64,000 nucleotides of DNA from Enoplolaimus lenunculus (Eukaryota; Nematoda; Enoplea; Enoplida; Thoracostomopsidae): NCBI GenBank assembly GCA_030248215.1, contig JASANG010001458.1, positions 62,001 to 126,000 of the forward strand, given 5' to 3'. This document shows, piece after piece, positions 33,501-44,069 of this stretch; the stretch's first letter is position 1, and every line of letters begins with the position of its first letter. The notes beneath the pieces are model-generated. The model was given only the letters and a program-made list of their open reading frames with translations. It made no database searches and had not been told where the DNA came from. Position numbers and translations under genes: made by a program.

Positions 33501-36500
33501 TATAAAAAATTGACAAGACAGATATATTTGTTGTATGAAATACCAAGACGTCTTATGTCTATCAACGACCTGTAAGCCTTTGGCTCTTGTGAACATTTCT
33601 CTCACAGTTTTCTAAACTGTCACATTTTGGCATGACGTCATCATACGTCATAGTACGTTAAGTTATTGTTAATATAAAAAATTGACAAGACAGATATATT
33701 TGTTGTATGAAATACCAAGACGTCTTATGTCTATCAACGACCTGTAAGCCTTTGGCTCTTGTGAACATTTCTCTCACAGTTTTCTAAACTGTCACATTTT
33801 GGCATGACGTCATCATACGTCATAGTACGTTAAGTTATTGTTAATATAAAAAATTGACAAGACAGATATATTTGTTGTATGAAATACCAAGACGTCTTAT
33901 GTCTATCAACGACCTGTAAGCCTTTGGCTCTTGTGAACATTTCTCTCACAGTTTTCTAAACTGTCACATTTTGGCATGACGTCATCATACGTCATAGTAC
34001 GTTAAGTTATTGTTAATATAAAAAATTGACAAGACAGATATATTTGTTGTATGAAATACCAAGACGTCTTATGTCTATCAACGACCTGTAAGCCTTTGGC
34101 TCTTGTGAACATTTCTCTCACAGTTTTCTAAACTGTCACATTTTGGCATGACGTCATCATACGTCATAGTACGTTAAGTTATTGTTAATATAAAAAATTG
34201 ACAAGACAGATATATTTGTTGTATGAAATACCAAGACGTCTTATGTCTATCAACGACCTGTAAGCCTTTGGCTCTTGTGAACATTTCTCTCACAGTTTTC
34301 TAAACTGTCACATTTTGGCATAAAACTTTGTGTCGCCTTTAGGCTTAAGCTTACACTACGCCTTACACTTAAGATTGAGTGAGGCAGACCACAAGTGACA
34401 AAACATTTACCAAATGCCTGTATACTGTCTAATCCATGCCTCACGCTTATAATATCCAGAAATGAAGTTGTGCCATATTCGAACCTAAAAGTAACCAAAT
34501 GAAACAATGTATTTTGCGACAATAAATTGAGCGAATAATTTTGTCGCTGATTTTTAAAGCCTTATTCTATTCACACGTGCAAGTTTTTGCTGCGAGAACT
34601 TGCAGCTGCAACTTGCACTTGCAAATGTTGTCAAAAATCCCGTTCGAAAAAGATGCAGCTGCAAATAATTCATTAAAAGTCATGGCTAGGAATTTAGTTC
34701 TAATGTGTGAATAACCATGCAAATTTACTGAAGTTATTGCAGCCGCTTTCTCATTGGCTGATAAAAAATACAAGTTCCGCGTGCAATTTGCAGCTGCAAA
34801 TTCTCAAAACAAAAACTTGCACGTGTGAATAGGCCTTTATAGTGTTTGCAATCTCGGCTTTTGCCCACTTTTTCTTTTACATGGTTACGAGACTAAGCGT
34901 AAGGCAATAAGTCAAATTCTAAGCGTTTGTTTAAACCTAAACCTAAGTCAATGTTATGGTAAAAAACAAAACTTTGAAAAATTTAGAACGCAATCGCTCG
35001 AATTATTTGGTTTCACTTAGTCAATGCTCAAATTATGGCTCTTTGCCTACCATTCTGGCCCATGTGAAGATCAGGGGCTGAACGTTTTTTTGTGGCATTG
35101 CAATGGGTAAATTTAAGCTTTAGACTAATTTCTTTTCTTAGCTTAGGCTTAGGTATAACTGTGTTCTTTCACTTACACTTAGGCGTAGGCTTCCAGAAGT
35201 GAGCGCGTGGTACAACGAAACTATAACGCGTGCTTGTACATTTTGCACCATGCAAATTTTGACAAGTTGCACGCATTTGGCTATAAAGTTTCGGCAAAAC
35301 ATAACAACAAGCTTCAGACAACTGTATACTAACATACTTTTCACAAAAATCACTAACAAATTTGTGATATCGCACCCCAGGCAGCGCACGAATCGCTGTT
35401 CCACCGGCAAAAAATTCTGAAATCCATGTAAATTATTGCATAAGCGTTAGGGTTACGCTATACGTGACGCCCGGCGACGTCCGTCACTCGTACGAGCGCC
35501 GCAGGGTGACGCACGGTGACGGACGGTGCCGTACGGGTTATGAACGGCTCCGGACGTCAACAAAAGTATACCGCAATCCTTATGCTCAACACATACGCAC
35601 CCGTGTTTATATTTCGTGTTCAGCAAACATTAGCGATTACAAATTAACAAACAATGTCAATCAAATTCAAATTGAACTGTTTAATACCAAATAAAACAAC
35701 GCATAAAAATTCATTTTAGTTCACGTCACTAAGAAATCTATTAACGCCGTATTCTCAGCTGTGTATAGCACCTATTAACAGTTGATGATAGATCTTGTAA
35801 GTTTCAAACCAGTGTAAGTGACGATTTAAATTTAGCATACTTTATTGTGGTCAATTTCATCCGATTGTGCGAAAATCTGTGGTACTCATTATTCCCACAG
35901 TTTGCTTGTTTGAAAATCTATTGCTAACTGGTGACAGATGCTGCACACATTTGAAAATATGGCTACTAAAGTTAATATACTAAGCAAAACAGCTGCTTAC
36001 AAATGCATTGTTTGAATATTTTTAGTAGACTATTTCACTGATTATCAATAATATTACACGAATAGTAAAATATTAAACTCAACTAAGCAGGATCGGAGCC
36101 GCCAACCCCATACCCCCATTTGAGGAACCCCAGCAAAAAGGGACTGTCATCCTAACAAGATTTTATACAAAAAAGTTTGAAAAATATTTTGATCATCGCA
36201 CGAGGCCCGGACCCCGGAATTATGGAGTCTCCCACCGTACCCTGCTCCGGCAAATGCAGCTAAAGCATACTAATATCCTCACTAGTTTCAAGCAAATCTT
36301 GCGCATCACAACGGACCAACAACGCCCCAAGGCCAGTTGGATATCCGAACATTTTATAAAACGACATTGTTGCAAAATGTGGCTTAAATCGTGTCAAATC
36401 TAATGGGCTTGTTGGTACCAGTGAAGTTGCGTCCAAAAGGGTATACCTACAAATCACACAATGACCCCCCCCCCACAAAATAAAAATCACATCCACCACA

Positions 36501-39500
36501 CAAAATAAGGTTCTTGTACACTGTTCCCCATATTTAAAGTAAAGCTTAGGCTTAATAGCCTAAGGCAAGAGCTTACGCTTAGACAAAAGTGTCGGCTTAC
36601 GCTTATAAGCATAGGTAATAAGATTGAAATGCCTAAATATAAATATGGCGGAACGATGTATAAGAGACCATAATTAATAATTTAAAATTGGTTAAAAAAG
36701 TTATGCGACGGCAGTATTTGGACGTAACTGCATTAATATACAACAGTTGAACGCAAGTTTAAGCTTGGCGATGGGTTTGCTGATGTTTTTAAGATTTTTT
36801 CGGTGGTTAAACTTTTAGTGGTAAACAAAACTAAAACTGGGTGAAATCTTCTGCGGCATTTTTTAATAATGTGGAGCCATCGAAAATCAATAAGGGTGGC
36901 GCTATACTTTTCATGATGTTCGGCGCAGTCCGTCATCGTCCGTCACCCGTGCAGCGTCGTACGGGAGTTATTTGTGTATGATACTGCACGGTGACAGGCG
37001 CCGCTGTACGGCGATGGACGACGCCGTAAGGGTGACGGACAGTGACGGACAGCACCGTACGACAAGTATAGCGCAATCCTAATTATTGCAGTATATTATT
37101 TTCGAATTCAGTTTATTTCGTACAGCGCTAAAGAGTTACAGAAGGAACAAAATTATAATAAAATAGCAATAATTACATAGCTAGCTTAACATGCTAAACA
37201 GTGTTAAGCCCTATTCATGCAGCTGCAAATGATTCATTAAAAGTCACAGCTAGGAATTTAGTTCACAAGTGTGAACAACCATGCAAGTTCACTGAATTTA
37301 TTGCAGCCGCTTTCTTATTGGCTGATATTTCCTGCTGCAAGTTCTTGCAACAACTTGCACATGTGAATAGGGCTTAATAAAACTTCAAAATGAAAATGGT
37401 CCACAACCACTTCAGATGACTTACAAACGAACTAGAAACATTTGTCAGATGGCGGAATGAATTTTACAAAAAGGGCTCGGCTTTCAAAACCTTCCGCTGC
37501 CTACCGGACTCGGATATCCGCTTTATGTCTCACCATTTTCCAGCGCCAAATTTTCCAGTTTCAACCATTTCAAGCCACTCCAACGGATACTTTCGTCCAT
37601 TAAAATTGCTCTCTGCCGGATACGCGAACAACGAGTTACCAGTTCCTTGAATTTTAAAAAATACAACCAGCTCATAAAGTATCAAAGAAACAAAATAATA
37701 AATTTGGTGTCACACTTAGGGTGGCGCTATACTTTTGATGACGCCTGGCGCCGTCCGTCACTCGTACACGAGTCCCGTCCGTCACCGTGGGTCACCTTGC
37801 AGTATCGTACGCAAATTACACACGTATGATATTGTACAGTGACGGTGACGTACGACAAGTATAGCATCACCCTTAGACAGTAATACCGGAAACAATTCTT
37901 TAACACTTTCTCACACGAATATTTTCAATTTCATATGAGATGTAGTTTCAACTTAAAATTCGATCAAAGAAAGGTCTCACGGGTGGGAGGCGTTTACGAT
38001 GACCACTGAGCTATAGGAACTTGACGCTTGAGCCCGAGTAGGCTCTCACGTCTTGTGGAGATTTTTCACTGCGCATATATGATATAAATTTTAAGCCCTA
38101 TTCAAACGTGCAAGTTTTTGCAGTAAAAATTGCACGTGCAACTTGCATGTGCAAGTTTGGTCACAAAGCAGATTTGAAATTCTTGCAGCTGCAAATTATT
38201 CATTAGAATTCATGTGATTGAATTTAATTCGCACGTGTGAACGCCGTCGCAAATCGTTCGAATTTCTTGCACTTGCATTTTCATTGAACAATCAGAAACC
38301 ATGTTGCTGAGCGCCTTTTGAATTAATTCAGATATTATATTGAATTCATTCAAGAAGTGTGAATTAATTCAAATATCTAACTTGTTTGATATGTCGCAGC
38401 CGACGGCGAAAGCAATGGGATTAGTTTAAAAATTTTAAGCATTAAATAAAGATTGCATCGCGATGAAATCTTTTTCAAGTCAAGAAATTTCGAGTATAAC
38501 CTTCTTTGCGCATGAATATTTCTTACAACGGAAACTTGCAGCTGCAAGTTTTTTGAAAAATTCATTTGAAGAACTTGCAGCTGCAAGTTATTCATGATTA
38601 ATATATGCGAAGAATTAATTCGTAGGTATGAATAGTCCTGCAAGTCGAATTCATTTATCATCATTGGCTAAACTGATAGATTATAGTATATGTAGATATT
38701 TATTGCAGTGGTCTGTAAATTATTCACATAAATTCATTTCAAGATTCAGAATGAAAATTATGATTCTTTACAAATACTTGCAACTGCAAGTATTTCGTGC
38801 AAGTTGCAGCTGCAAGTTTTCGTAGCAAAAACTTGCACGTGTGAATAACGCTTTAAACACTGCTCACAGTGTGTGTATTGCTCGTACATTGTTGTATTTA
38901 GTTGCTCGTAGTATACTCTGTGAGTGAAAGGGTTAATTAATGCTTTTGATGTTTCCGGGAATATTATTCTCATGGTTGGACTGGCACAGAAAATTGACGA
39001 TGACATTTTGAAAAGAACCGGTCCATCACCGATTATTTAGAGACATAATTACATAACCAAGATTTTTCATTTTCTTATGTGTGCGGTATATAAAAACGTA
39101 CCGTGTCAGACTTCTTAACCATCATATACAAGTGGGACATTTAGAACCCACACACATATATTATATATAAGGTTAAACCTTAGGATTAAACTTAGGCTTA
39201 CGCTTAGGATTAAACCAACTTTAAACTTAGGTCTGCAACCAGCTTAACCAGTCGGACGAGGGCAAAACAATTTTACGGGTGCCATGCAGGTAAGATACCA
39301 ACCTTGCAAGCGAGACTAAACCGTTTCTGTCGAAGAGCTCTGACCCACTCTGGTCGCGCTCGAGTTGCGGGCTCGCTGAGACTTCGGTATACGCAGGCCG
39401 ATTCCTAAACGTAAGCCTCAGCGTAAATGTCGGGAAGAGTCCTTAATTGCACGAACGTCAAAATGCGTTTTATAATCAGCAAAAGTTAAGCTGAACAAAT

Positions 39501-42500
39501 CATTACCATCAGTTTCATTAAGTTTCGTAGTATTGTTGAATCGGTGTACGATATTGTACTCAGATATGCAGTATATTTGCACGTGTCGTTGCATAATTGT
39601 CTCACGCATGCCTGCAACCAAAATTTTACAATTATTCCATGAATTAGTAATTTTCAAGAGTCGATAATGACAACAGTGTGCAACTCTTTTACAAGGGGGT
39701 CGCTATCACACGAATACTTCAAATTACACCATATGGGGAGCATGTTTGACACCCCATACATAATGTGCCGTGGTTCACACCGGTTGTACCTCCTTTTTAA
39801 ATAAAAGGAAGGCAGGGCAAATACGCGACGCGTGCCGGGTACATTCGTTTATAAACAGAATGCACCCAATTGCATACTCTTATTAAATAGCGATTATTCG
39901 CACTTGGTAATATCAAGAGTCGATAATAACTCTTTTTATCAAGAGTGTGCAACTGGGAACATTCTGTGTACAAAACAATGTACCTAGCACAAGTTTCTGC
40001 TTTTAGTTAACTTTAGGGTTATTACATGTGATAGCTACCCCCTTGTAACCAAGAGGGATCGGCTAAAAACGCAACGCGCTGTGGTACAACCAAGCCAAAC
40101 ATTAAGTAGCTGGAATCAAATTGAGTCCACCTTCAACTAAGGGAACAAACTTTACTTGATGCCACAAGGAGGGACTTTATTTGATACTACTCGAGTAAAT
40201 TTAGACATATTTTTTGCAACTTTCACTTTCAGATCTGGAAGTGGTAAATTATATCAAGAGTGCATGATACAATAGTGTGCAACTCTTGCGGTTCCGCATG
40301 GTATAAAATGTACCACCGGGTGTTGCGGTTTTGGGCCGTTTCCCCGTTGTTTAGAGGGGGGATCGCTATCACATGAATACCCCTGAATTAAACGATAATG
40401 GGAGCATGTTTGACGCCGTATACATAAAGTGCCATGGTTTGCACCGGTTGTACCCCCTCTTAAATAAAGGGTCGTAGGGCAAAAACGCAACGCGTGCCAG
40501 GTACTTTCTTTTCTACACAGAATGTGCCCAGTTGCACGCTCTTGTTAAATAGCGATTATCCACTCTTGCTTATATCAATTCCGCACCCCGTTTATAGTTA
40601 TTCACTGTAACGGTTTCTATGGTAAATTAACTCTTAAGGGGCTGTTAGCCAAAAACTAGACGTTCCAAAATACTTCAAACAATAAATAGTTAAAGTCGTT
40701 TCGAGACCTAAGAAACTATGCCAAAACTACAAACGATCCTAAAACGTTTGTATGAGAGATTTTTAAGCGAGGGACAGGAAGCCGTCTGGCCCATTTCAGG
40801 CCACGGTCCCATGCTCGGTTCAAAAGGGCCAAACCATTGGCAGCTTGAGCCAGTAATAAAATACGAACAAAATTCGGTCAACTTCAAATGATTTTGTTTA
40901 AATTTACTAAATCGAACGCTGGAAACATTGCAATTAAGCGAATGTTAGGCCGAGTTGTAAGATACTTAGGCATCGTTAATTCAAGTTTCAACGGCAATAA
41001 TCAGAGTTCGTACCAAGCACAGATGTATGATTATCTTTAAGATACATAAAACATGGATGTTTCACAATAGCGTTTTGGTTGACAACAAATGATTTTTGCT
41101 GATCGCAGCCTAAAATCAATATTTATTCCACGGCCCATGTATAGAACAGGGCCGGATCGTTTTCTCGAAGGGCTATAATAGAGTCAGTTTAAGCTTTAGA
41201 CTAATTTTTTGCTTAGGCTTAGGTTTAGGCTTACGCTTAGGAATAGGAATAGGCTGATCCATACGCTTAGGCATAGGCTTAGGATTAGGCTTAGGCCTAT
41301 GAATATGCTTATACTACTGTTCCGGCCGTGTTCTATACATGGGCCTATTCCATTATTAAAAGACAATATTTCAACAAATAAAAATTACAAACTGAACAGC
41401 GAACATTCGAAGGTAACGGGTTAAAAATTTCAGGAAATGACACACGGAGAAGTTTTAAAGTAAGCAAATTTTGCTATTACAAAGAGAAAGAAAAAAAATT
41501 TCCAAAAAAAGACAACGGCCCACCCCCCAAAACCCCCCCCCAAAACCCCCCCCCCCCCCAGTTTGTGTAGTCCCATAGAGTTTATTTCGGAGAGAGTCAA
41601 TTTGACTCACCATTTTTTGTAGTGCAGGAACGACGTAAAATTTTGAATTCGTAATGATTGAGTCTGCTCAGTTTTCCTCAACACTGTTGTTAGTTTGACA
41701 GAAGGCAAAATTAATCCCCACATTACAAATTTATTAATTTATAAAGCTTAAACTTTAGTCTATTTTTACATTGAATGCGTGTGACAACTTTTAGTAAACA
41801 GGAAATATCCATGTGTCCTCCAAACAAACGTAAATTAAACCAAAAACAAATATGTTTCACTCTGCTGTGAAATCCAGTATATTGAAATGCTAACAAGTTG
41901 ATCCGCTTGTTTTTACAATCGAATCTTATTCAATTTAATTTGAGTTAAATGTCCGTATTTTCAATTATTTGTAGCATTTTGCCGCTGGAGACAGAGTGTA
42001 AAACATTTTTGAATACAAATCTGATAGGTTTTTTAGCTAAGCACAATTGTTTGAACAAACACACCTTGATTTATTGTCTCAAAATTTCAGTTCGACAGCT
42101 TTCAAAATTAGCTTGTGTTTGAAAACCTATTTACTAACTGACAATAGTGATGCTGCACATAACTGAGAATACGGCTACTGAAGTTACAAAAATATGACCA
42201 TCGTAAACCAAAATATATTATTCAAAACTGTTCGGCAATTTTTGAAACGAATTCAAAATTTTAATTGGTAATTACACATAAGCATAATTTATCAACACTT
42301 ATCTATTTTCATAGCAACTTAGACCGATGTATAGAACAGGGCCGAAACAGTAGTATTAGCATATTCCTAAGCCAAAGCGTAAGCCTAAGCCTAAGCCTAA
42401 GCGTAAGGATGAGACTATTTCTAAACATAAGCCTAAGCATGTTCCTAAGCCTAAGCCTAAGCCTAAGGCTAAGCCTAAGCCTAAACCTAAACCTAAGCCT

Positions 42501-43679
42501 AAGCCTAAGCCTAAGCCTAAGCTTAATCCTAAGCGGAAGTCTAAACAAATAAGTTAGTCTAAAGCTTTAACCTAACTCTATTACAGCCCTGTATGAAAAC
42601 GTTCCGGCCCTGTTCTATACATTGGCCACATCTTACCTGTCGATTGACCATCAGTTACATCATCATAATTCATTAATCCGCCAGACGACTGTGTAAATTG
42701 AAATGTTTCAGCGAGCAGTTTGACCGCCCCACTGCAATTTGCAGTGAAAATAATTGAATATTCAGTGTTTGTTGTGTTGAAAAACGACAATAATCTGAAA
42801 AAAAAATAAATTTAAAACTAAAACACAACCAATTCGCAAACGATTAAAACACAGTTTCCGATACGGCAGCTGTCAATTTGAAAATTATATTTCAAACTTT
42901 CACTTCCAAAACACTTAAAATATGGTTCAGAATTCAGCAAAGTTTAATAATATAAACGATCTCAAAGTTAACTCAGCGTCGTAACAGCTGAGCAAACAGC
43001 GGGCAACTTTTTACATTTTTGCGATCAGGAAAGTTTGCATATGATTCAAAATAGTGAAACGCACATTTATCATCAAAATGGTAAGGTCTCTACTTTTATA
43101 ATTAACGACAATTACATTCGGCATCACGTTCACTTCGTTCGTGAGGTTTGTTCCACGATTCGAAATTGAACTGCCATGTATGGATTGCTTATTTTTGGAT
43201 CAACTGATGCACTCTTGTTTGGATAATTTAAACGTACACTGTAAATTTCAATGAGTTGATTAATCAATCCAAGCTAGCGAGTTAGTTATTTCTGAATTAA
43301 TATCAGTAAGCATTAACTCACTCTGAGTTGAGTTGATTCGCACTCTGAGTTGAGTTGACTCTGGATGAGTGGATTAATTAACTCAGAATGAATTGAATCA
43401 ACTCAAAATTCTGAGTTCTGATAGTCCTAACTCAAACCGAGTGATTCAACTCATTCTGAGTTAAAACCAACTCACTGAAATTTACAGTGTAAACATATAA
43501 TAAGCCAGTTACCTTTCCCTTGTTTCGGTGATCAGACTTTGCATAAATAATCCAGCTGCGCTTGATCCATGTGGATTACCGTACGCTTGTAACGATTTCA
43601 ATTCACCAAATATAGCGTCCATCTGATCCGTGTCAAATTGTCCACATCCAGCGTAATCCAAATATATTGACGGCGGCAT
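30517..43679 (-). CDS. MOCOS: Molybdenum cofactor sulfurase, NifS-like domain (9 exons found)
   Basis: MOCOS transfers sulfur from L-cysteine to the molybdenum cofactor of xanthine dehydrogenase and aldehyde oxidase. Minus-strand exons: 43513-43679, 42637-42794, 39507-39611, 37534-37645, 36283-36446, 35338-35416, 34411-34484, 32142-32341, 30517-30633; all phases match (392 codons). Motifs in order: [10 protein letters not shown] and YGNPHGSS (N-terminus), [80 protein letters not shown] with the PLP lysine (about K212), [35 protein letters not shown], and the loop [12 protein letters not shown] with the persulfide Cys (about C371). Two neighbouring cysteines usual in this loop are Tyr and Leu here. 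The MOSC domain was not found; a possible next exon is at 22448. The start is short compared with vertebrate forms. The gene is divergent from the one at 44070. Confidence 0.9.
30899..31085 (+). repeat. tRNA-derived SINE
   Basis: A box-A-like TATAGCTGAGTGGTGATGG and a box-B-like GGAGTTCGAATCTTAG are spaced as in a tRNA, with a CTCCCAC anticodon-loop remnant. A shared tail AAAATATTCATGTGAGAAAG follows. Related copies are at 37893-38062 (-) and 50493-50617 (+). Confidence 0.65.
31886..32076. repeat. 28-bp tandem array with CCAATCA in each unit
   Basis: About seven units of 28 bp contain GACTTTGTCCAATCAATTTT followed by CGGTGCTG. The array lies in MOCOS intron 8 (30634-32141), about 70 bp from exon 8 and downstream of it in the sense direction. 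It reads open in all three frames, which explains several overlapping frames that are not genes. Confidence 0.9.
32384..34320. repeat. 172-bp tandem satellite, about 11 units, in MOCOS intron 7
   Basis: Units of 172 bp contain CATGACGTCATCATACGTCA, then GTTAAGTTATTGTTAATATA, CCAAGACGTCTTATGTCT and CTCACAGTTTTCTAAACTGT. They are almost identical, with single changes only (e.g. near 33043 and 32533). Each unit boundary has the palindrome TGACGTCA. The array starts inside what looks like the left end of a GTGACG-rich MITE (GGGTGACGCTATACTTTTGA at 32385). It fills most of the intron between exons at 34411 and 32341. Confidence 0.95.
34556..34840. mobile_element. CAGCTG-type inverted-repeat element
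   Basis: The ends TATTCACACGTGCAAGTTTT and AACTTGCACGTGTGAATAGG are near-perfect inverse matches. GCGAGAACTTGCAGCTGCAA lies next to the left end. It is in MOCOS intron 6. Confidence 0.85.
35057..35192. mobile_element. TTAGGC-MITE, left part
   Basis: It begins GGCCCATGTGAAGATCAGGG and continues with GCTTAGGCTTAGG. The right end is not recognisable. Confidence 0.65.
35447..35580. mobile_element. GTGACG-rich inverted-repeat element
   Basis: The left end TTACGCTATACGTGACGC and right end AAGTATACCGCAATCC are imperfect inverse matches. CCGTCACTCGTACGAGC and GGTGACGGACGGTGCCGTAC lie between. It is in MOCOS intron 5, 30 bp upstream of exon 6. Confidence 0.65.
35745..35967. mobile_element. CCGTATTCTC MITE
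   Basis: The left end is GCCGTATTCTCAGCTGTGTA and the right CACATTTGAAAATATGGC. The body has GATAGATCTTGTAAGTTTCA. It is in MOCOS intron 5. Confidence 0.65.
36893..37083. mobile_element. GTGACG-rich inverted-repeat element
   Basis: The ends GGGTGGCGCTATACTTTTC and ACGACAAGTATAGCGCAATC are inverse matches. CGTCATCGTCCGTCACCCGT and GTGACGGACAGTGACGGAC fill the arms. It lies in MOCOS intron 4. Confidence 0.8.
37205..37376. mobile_element. CAGCTG-type element, short form
   Basis: It starts AAGCCCTATTCATGCAGCTG and ends CTTGCACATGTGAATAGGGC. It shares ATTCATTAAAAGTCACAGC and GAATTTAGTTC with the copy at 34556-34840. Confidence 0.75.
37717..37877. mobile_element. GTGACG-rich inverted-repeat element
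   Basis: The ends GGGTGGCGCTATACTTTTGA and GACAAGTATAGCATCACCC are inverse matches. TGGCGCCGTCCGTCACTCGT lies inside. It is in MOCOS intron 3, about 70 bp upstream of exon 4. Confidence 0.8.
37893..38075 (-). repeat. tRNA-derived SINE
   Basis: On the minus strand TATAGCTCAGTGGTCATCG and AAACGCCTCCCACC match the tRNA-like head of the SINE at 30899-31085. The upstream ACAAGACGTGAGAGCC is shared as well. The box-B region appears lost. Confidence 0.6.
38092..38857. mobile_element. CAGCTG-type element, long form (copy B, inverted to copy A)
   Basis: It runs from AAGCCCTATTCAAACGTGCA to CACGTGTGAATAACGC. The inside is nearly the reverse complement of 29065-29832, including TTGATAGATTATAGTATATG-like central sequence at 38670-38690. 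Confidence 0.8.
39660..40585. repeat. Paired long repeat in MOCOS intron 2
   Basis: Two related blocks (about 39646-39960 and 40250-40580) share AGAGTCGATAATGAC-like ends, GTGTGCAACTCTT, GGGAGCATGTTTGAC, CCGGTTGTACC and AATAGCGATTATCCACTC-like ends. A stretch with inverse TGATAGCTACCCCCTTGTAA separates them. It looks like a transposon of unknown type or two nested copies. No coding frame was seen. Confidence 0.5.
41132..41345. mobile_element. TTAGGC-MITE copy
   Basis: The ends GGCCCATGTATAGAACAGGG and CGTGTTCTATACATGGGCC match in inverse. TTTTGCTTAGGCTTAGGTTT and further TTAGGC units lie inside. It is in MOCOS intron 2. Confidence 0.9.
41519..41627. repeat. C-rich CCCCAAAA tract joined to an introner-like MITE end
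   Basis: About 40 bp of C runs separated by AAAA (41521-41561) directly abut the right part of a CACTG-family MITE (GAGAGTCAATTTGACTCACC to TTTTTTGTAGTG). The left part of the MITE is missing. Confidence 0.8.
41949..42177. mobile_element. CCGTATTCTC MITE (diverged)
   Basis: GTCCGTATTTTCAATTATTT at the left and ACATAACTGAGAATACGGC at the right are the family's ends. AAAACCTATTTACTAACTGA lies in the right arm. Confidence 0.6.
42322..42627. mobile_element. TTAGGC-MITE with the longest telomere-like array
   Basis: The ends are GACCGATGTATAGAACAGGG and CCCTGTTCTATACATTGGCC. Between about 42365 and 42535 are some twenty CCTAAG units, many perfect. The element ends 9 bp from the donor of MOCOS exon 2 (42637). 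Confidence 0.9.
43237..43489. mobile_element. TA-flanked MITE, CACTGTAAATTTCA family
   Basis: The ends CACTGTAAATTTCAATGAGT and ACTCACTGAAATTTACAGTG are inverse matches with TA at both flanks. The body is built from GAGTTGA/TCAACTC steps, in the way the introner-like family is built from GAGTCAAA/TTTGACTC. It is probably a sister family. It lies in MOCOS intron 1. Confidence 0.85.
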
Positions 43680-44069
43680 CCTTATAAATCACTGGGTTTA
43701 AATTTAAGTGTTGTTTTTAGCATCAAAATAAGACTGCAATAAAATTAGTTCTTCTTCCAAATTTTCAATTTCATCTTTAATTGAATTGGGATTATTTTGA
43801 AAATGAAATTCTGCCACCTTCGCCTGCGACCGGATTTTGAAAATTTTTCTGGTCCCAACGGAAATGTATTAGGACTTTACTAAATGTATGGGTTTTTTCC
43901 GAAATCCAAATTTGTCAAACGCGACAAAATTTACTTACCGAACGTATATACCTGGTAAAGCTTATATTTTACGAATATGTGAATGATAGATGCTTTCTCC
44001 TCAAATTTGTGTTTGCACTATAATTTCAGGGGTAATACCTTTCGAACCGTTCTCCATGCAGCCATAAAA
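43680..44069. promoter_or_regulatory. Short divergent intergenic region between MOCOS and the unknown gene
   Basis: The MOCOS start codon (43679, minus) and the proposed start of the plus-strand gene (44070, or 43983 in the same frame) lie 300-390 bp apart, so both promoters should be here. I see no clear TATA box. The part from 43960 is similar to 2140-2265. Confidence 0.4.

Noticed and set aside
27046-34320. Possible CRISPR-like arrays (74-bp and 172-bp repeats)
   Set aside because: The units are directly joined tandem repeats with no unique spacers, and the window is eukaryotic.
42265-42552. Leucine/serine/arginine-rich frames on both strands
   Set aside because: They are translations of the TTAGGC array in a MITE; the same artefact occurs at 9580-9771, 19219-19503 and 41209-41424.
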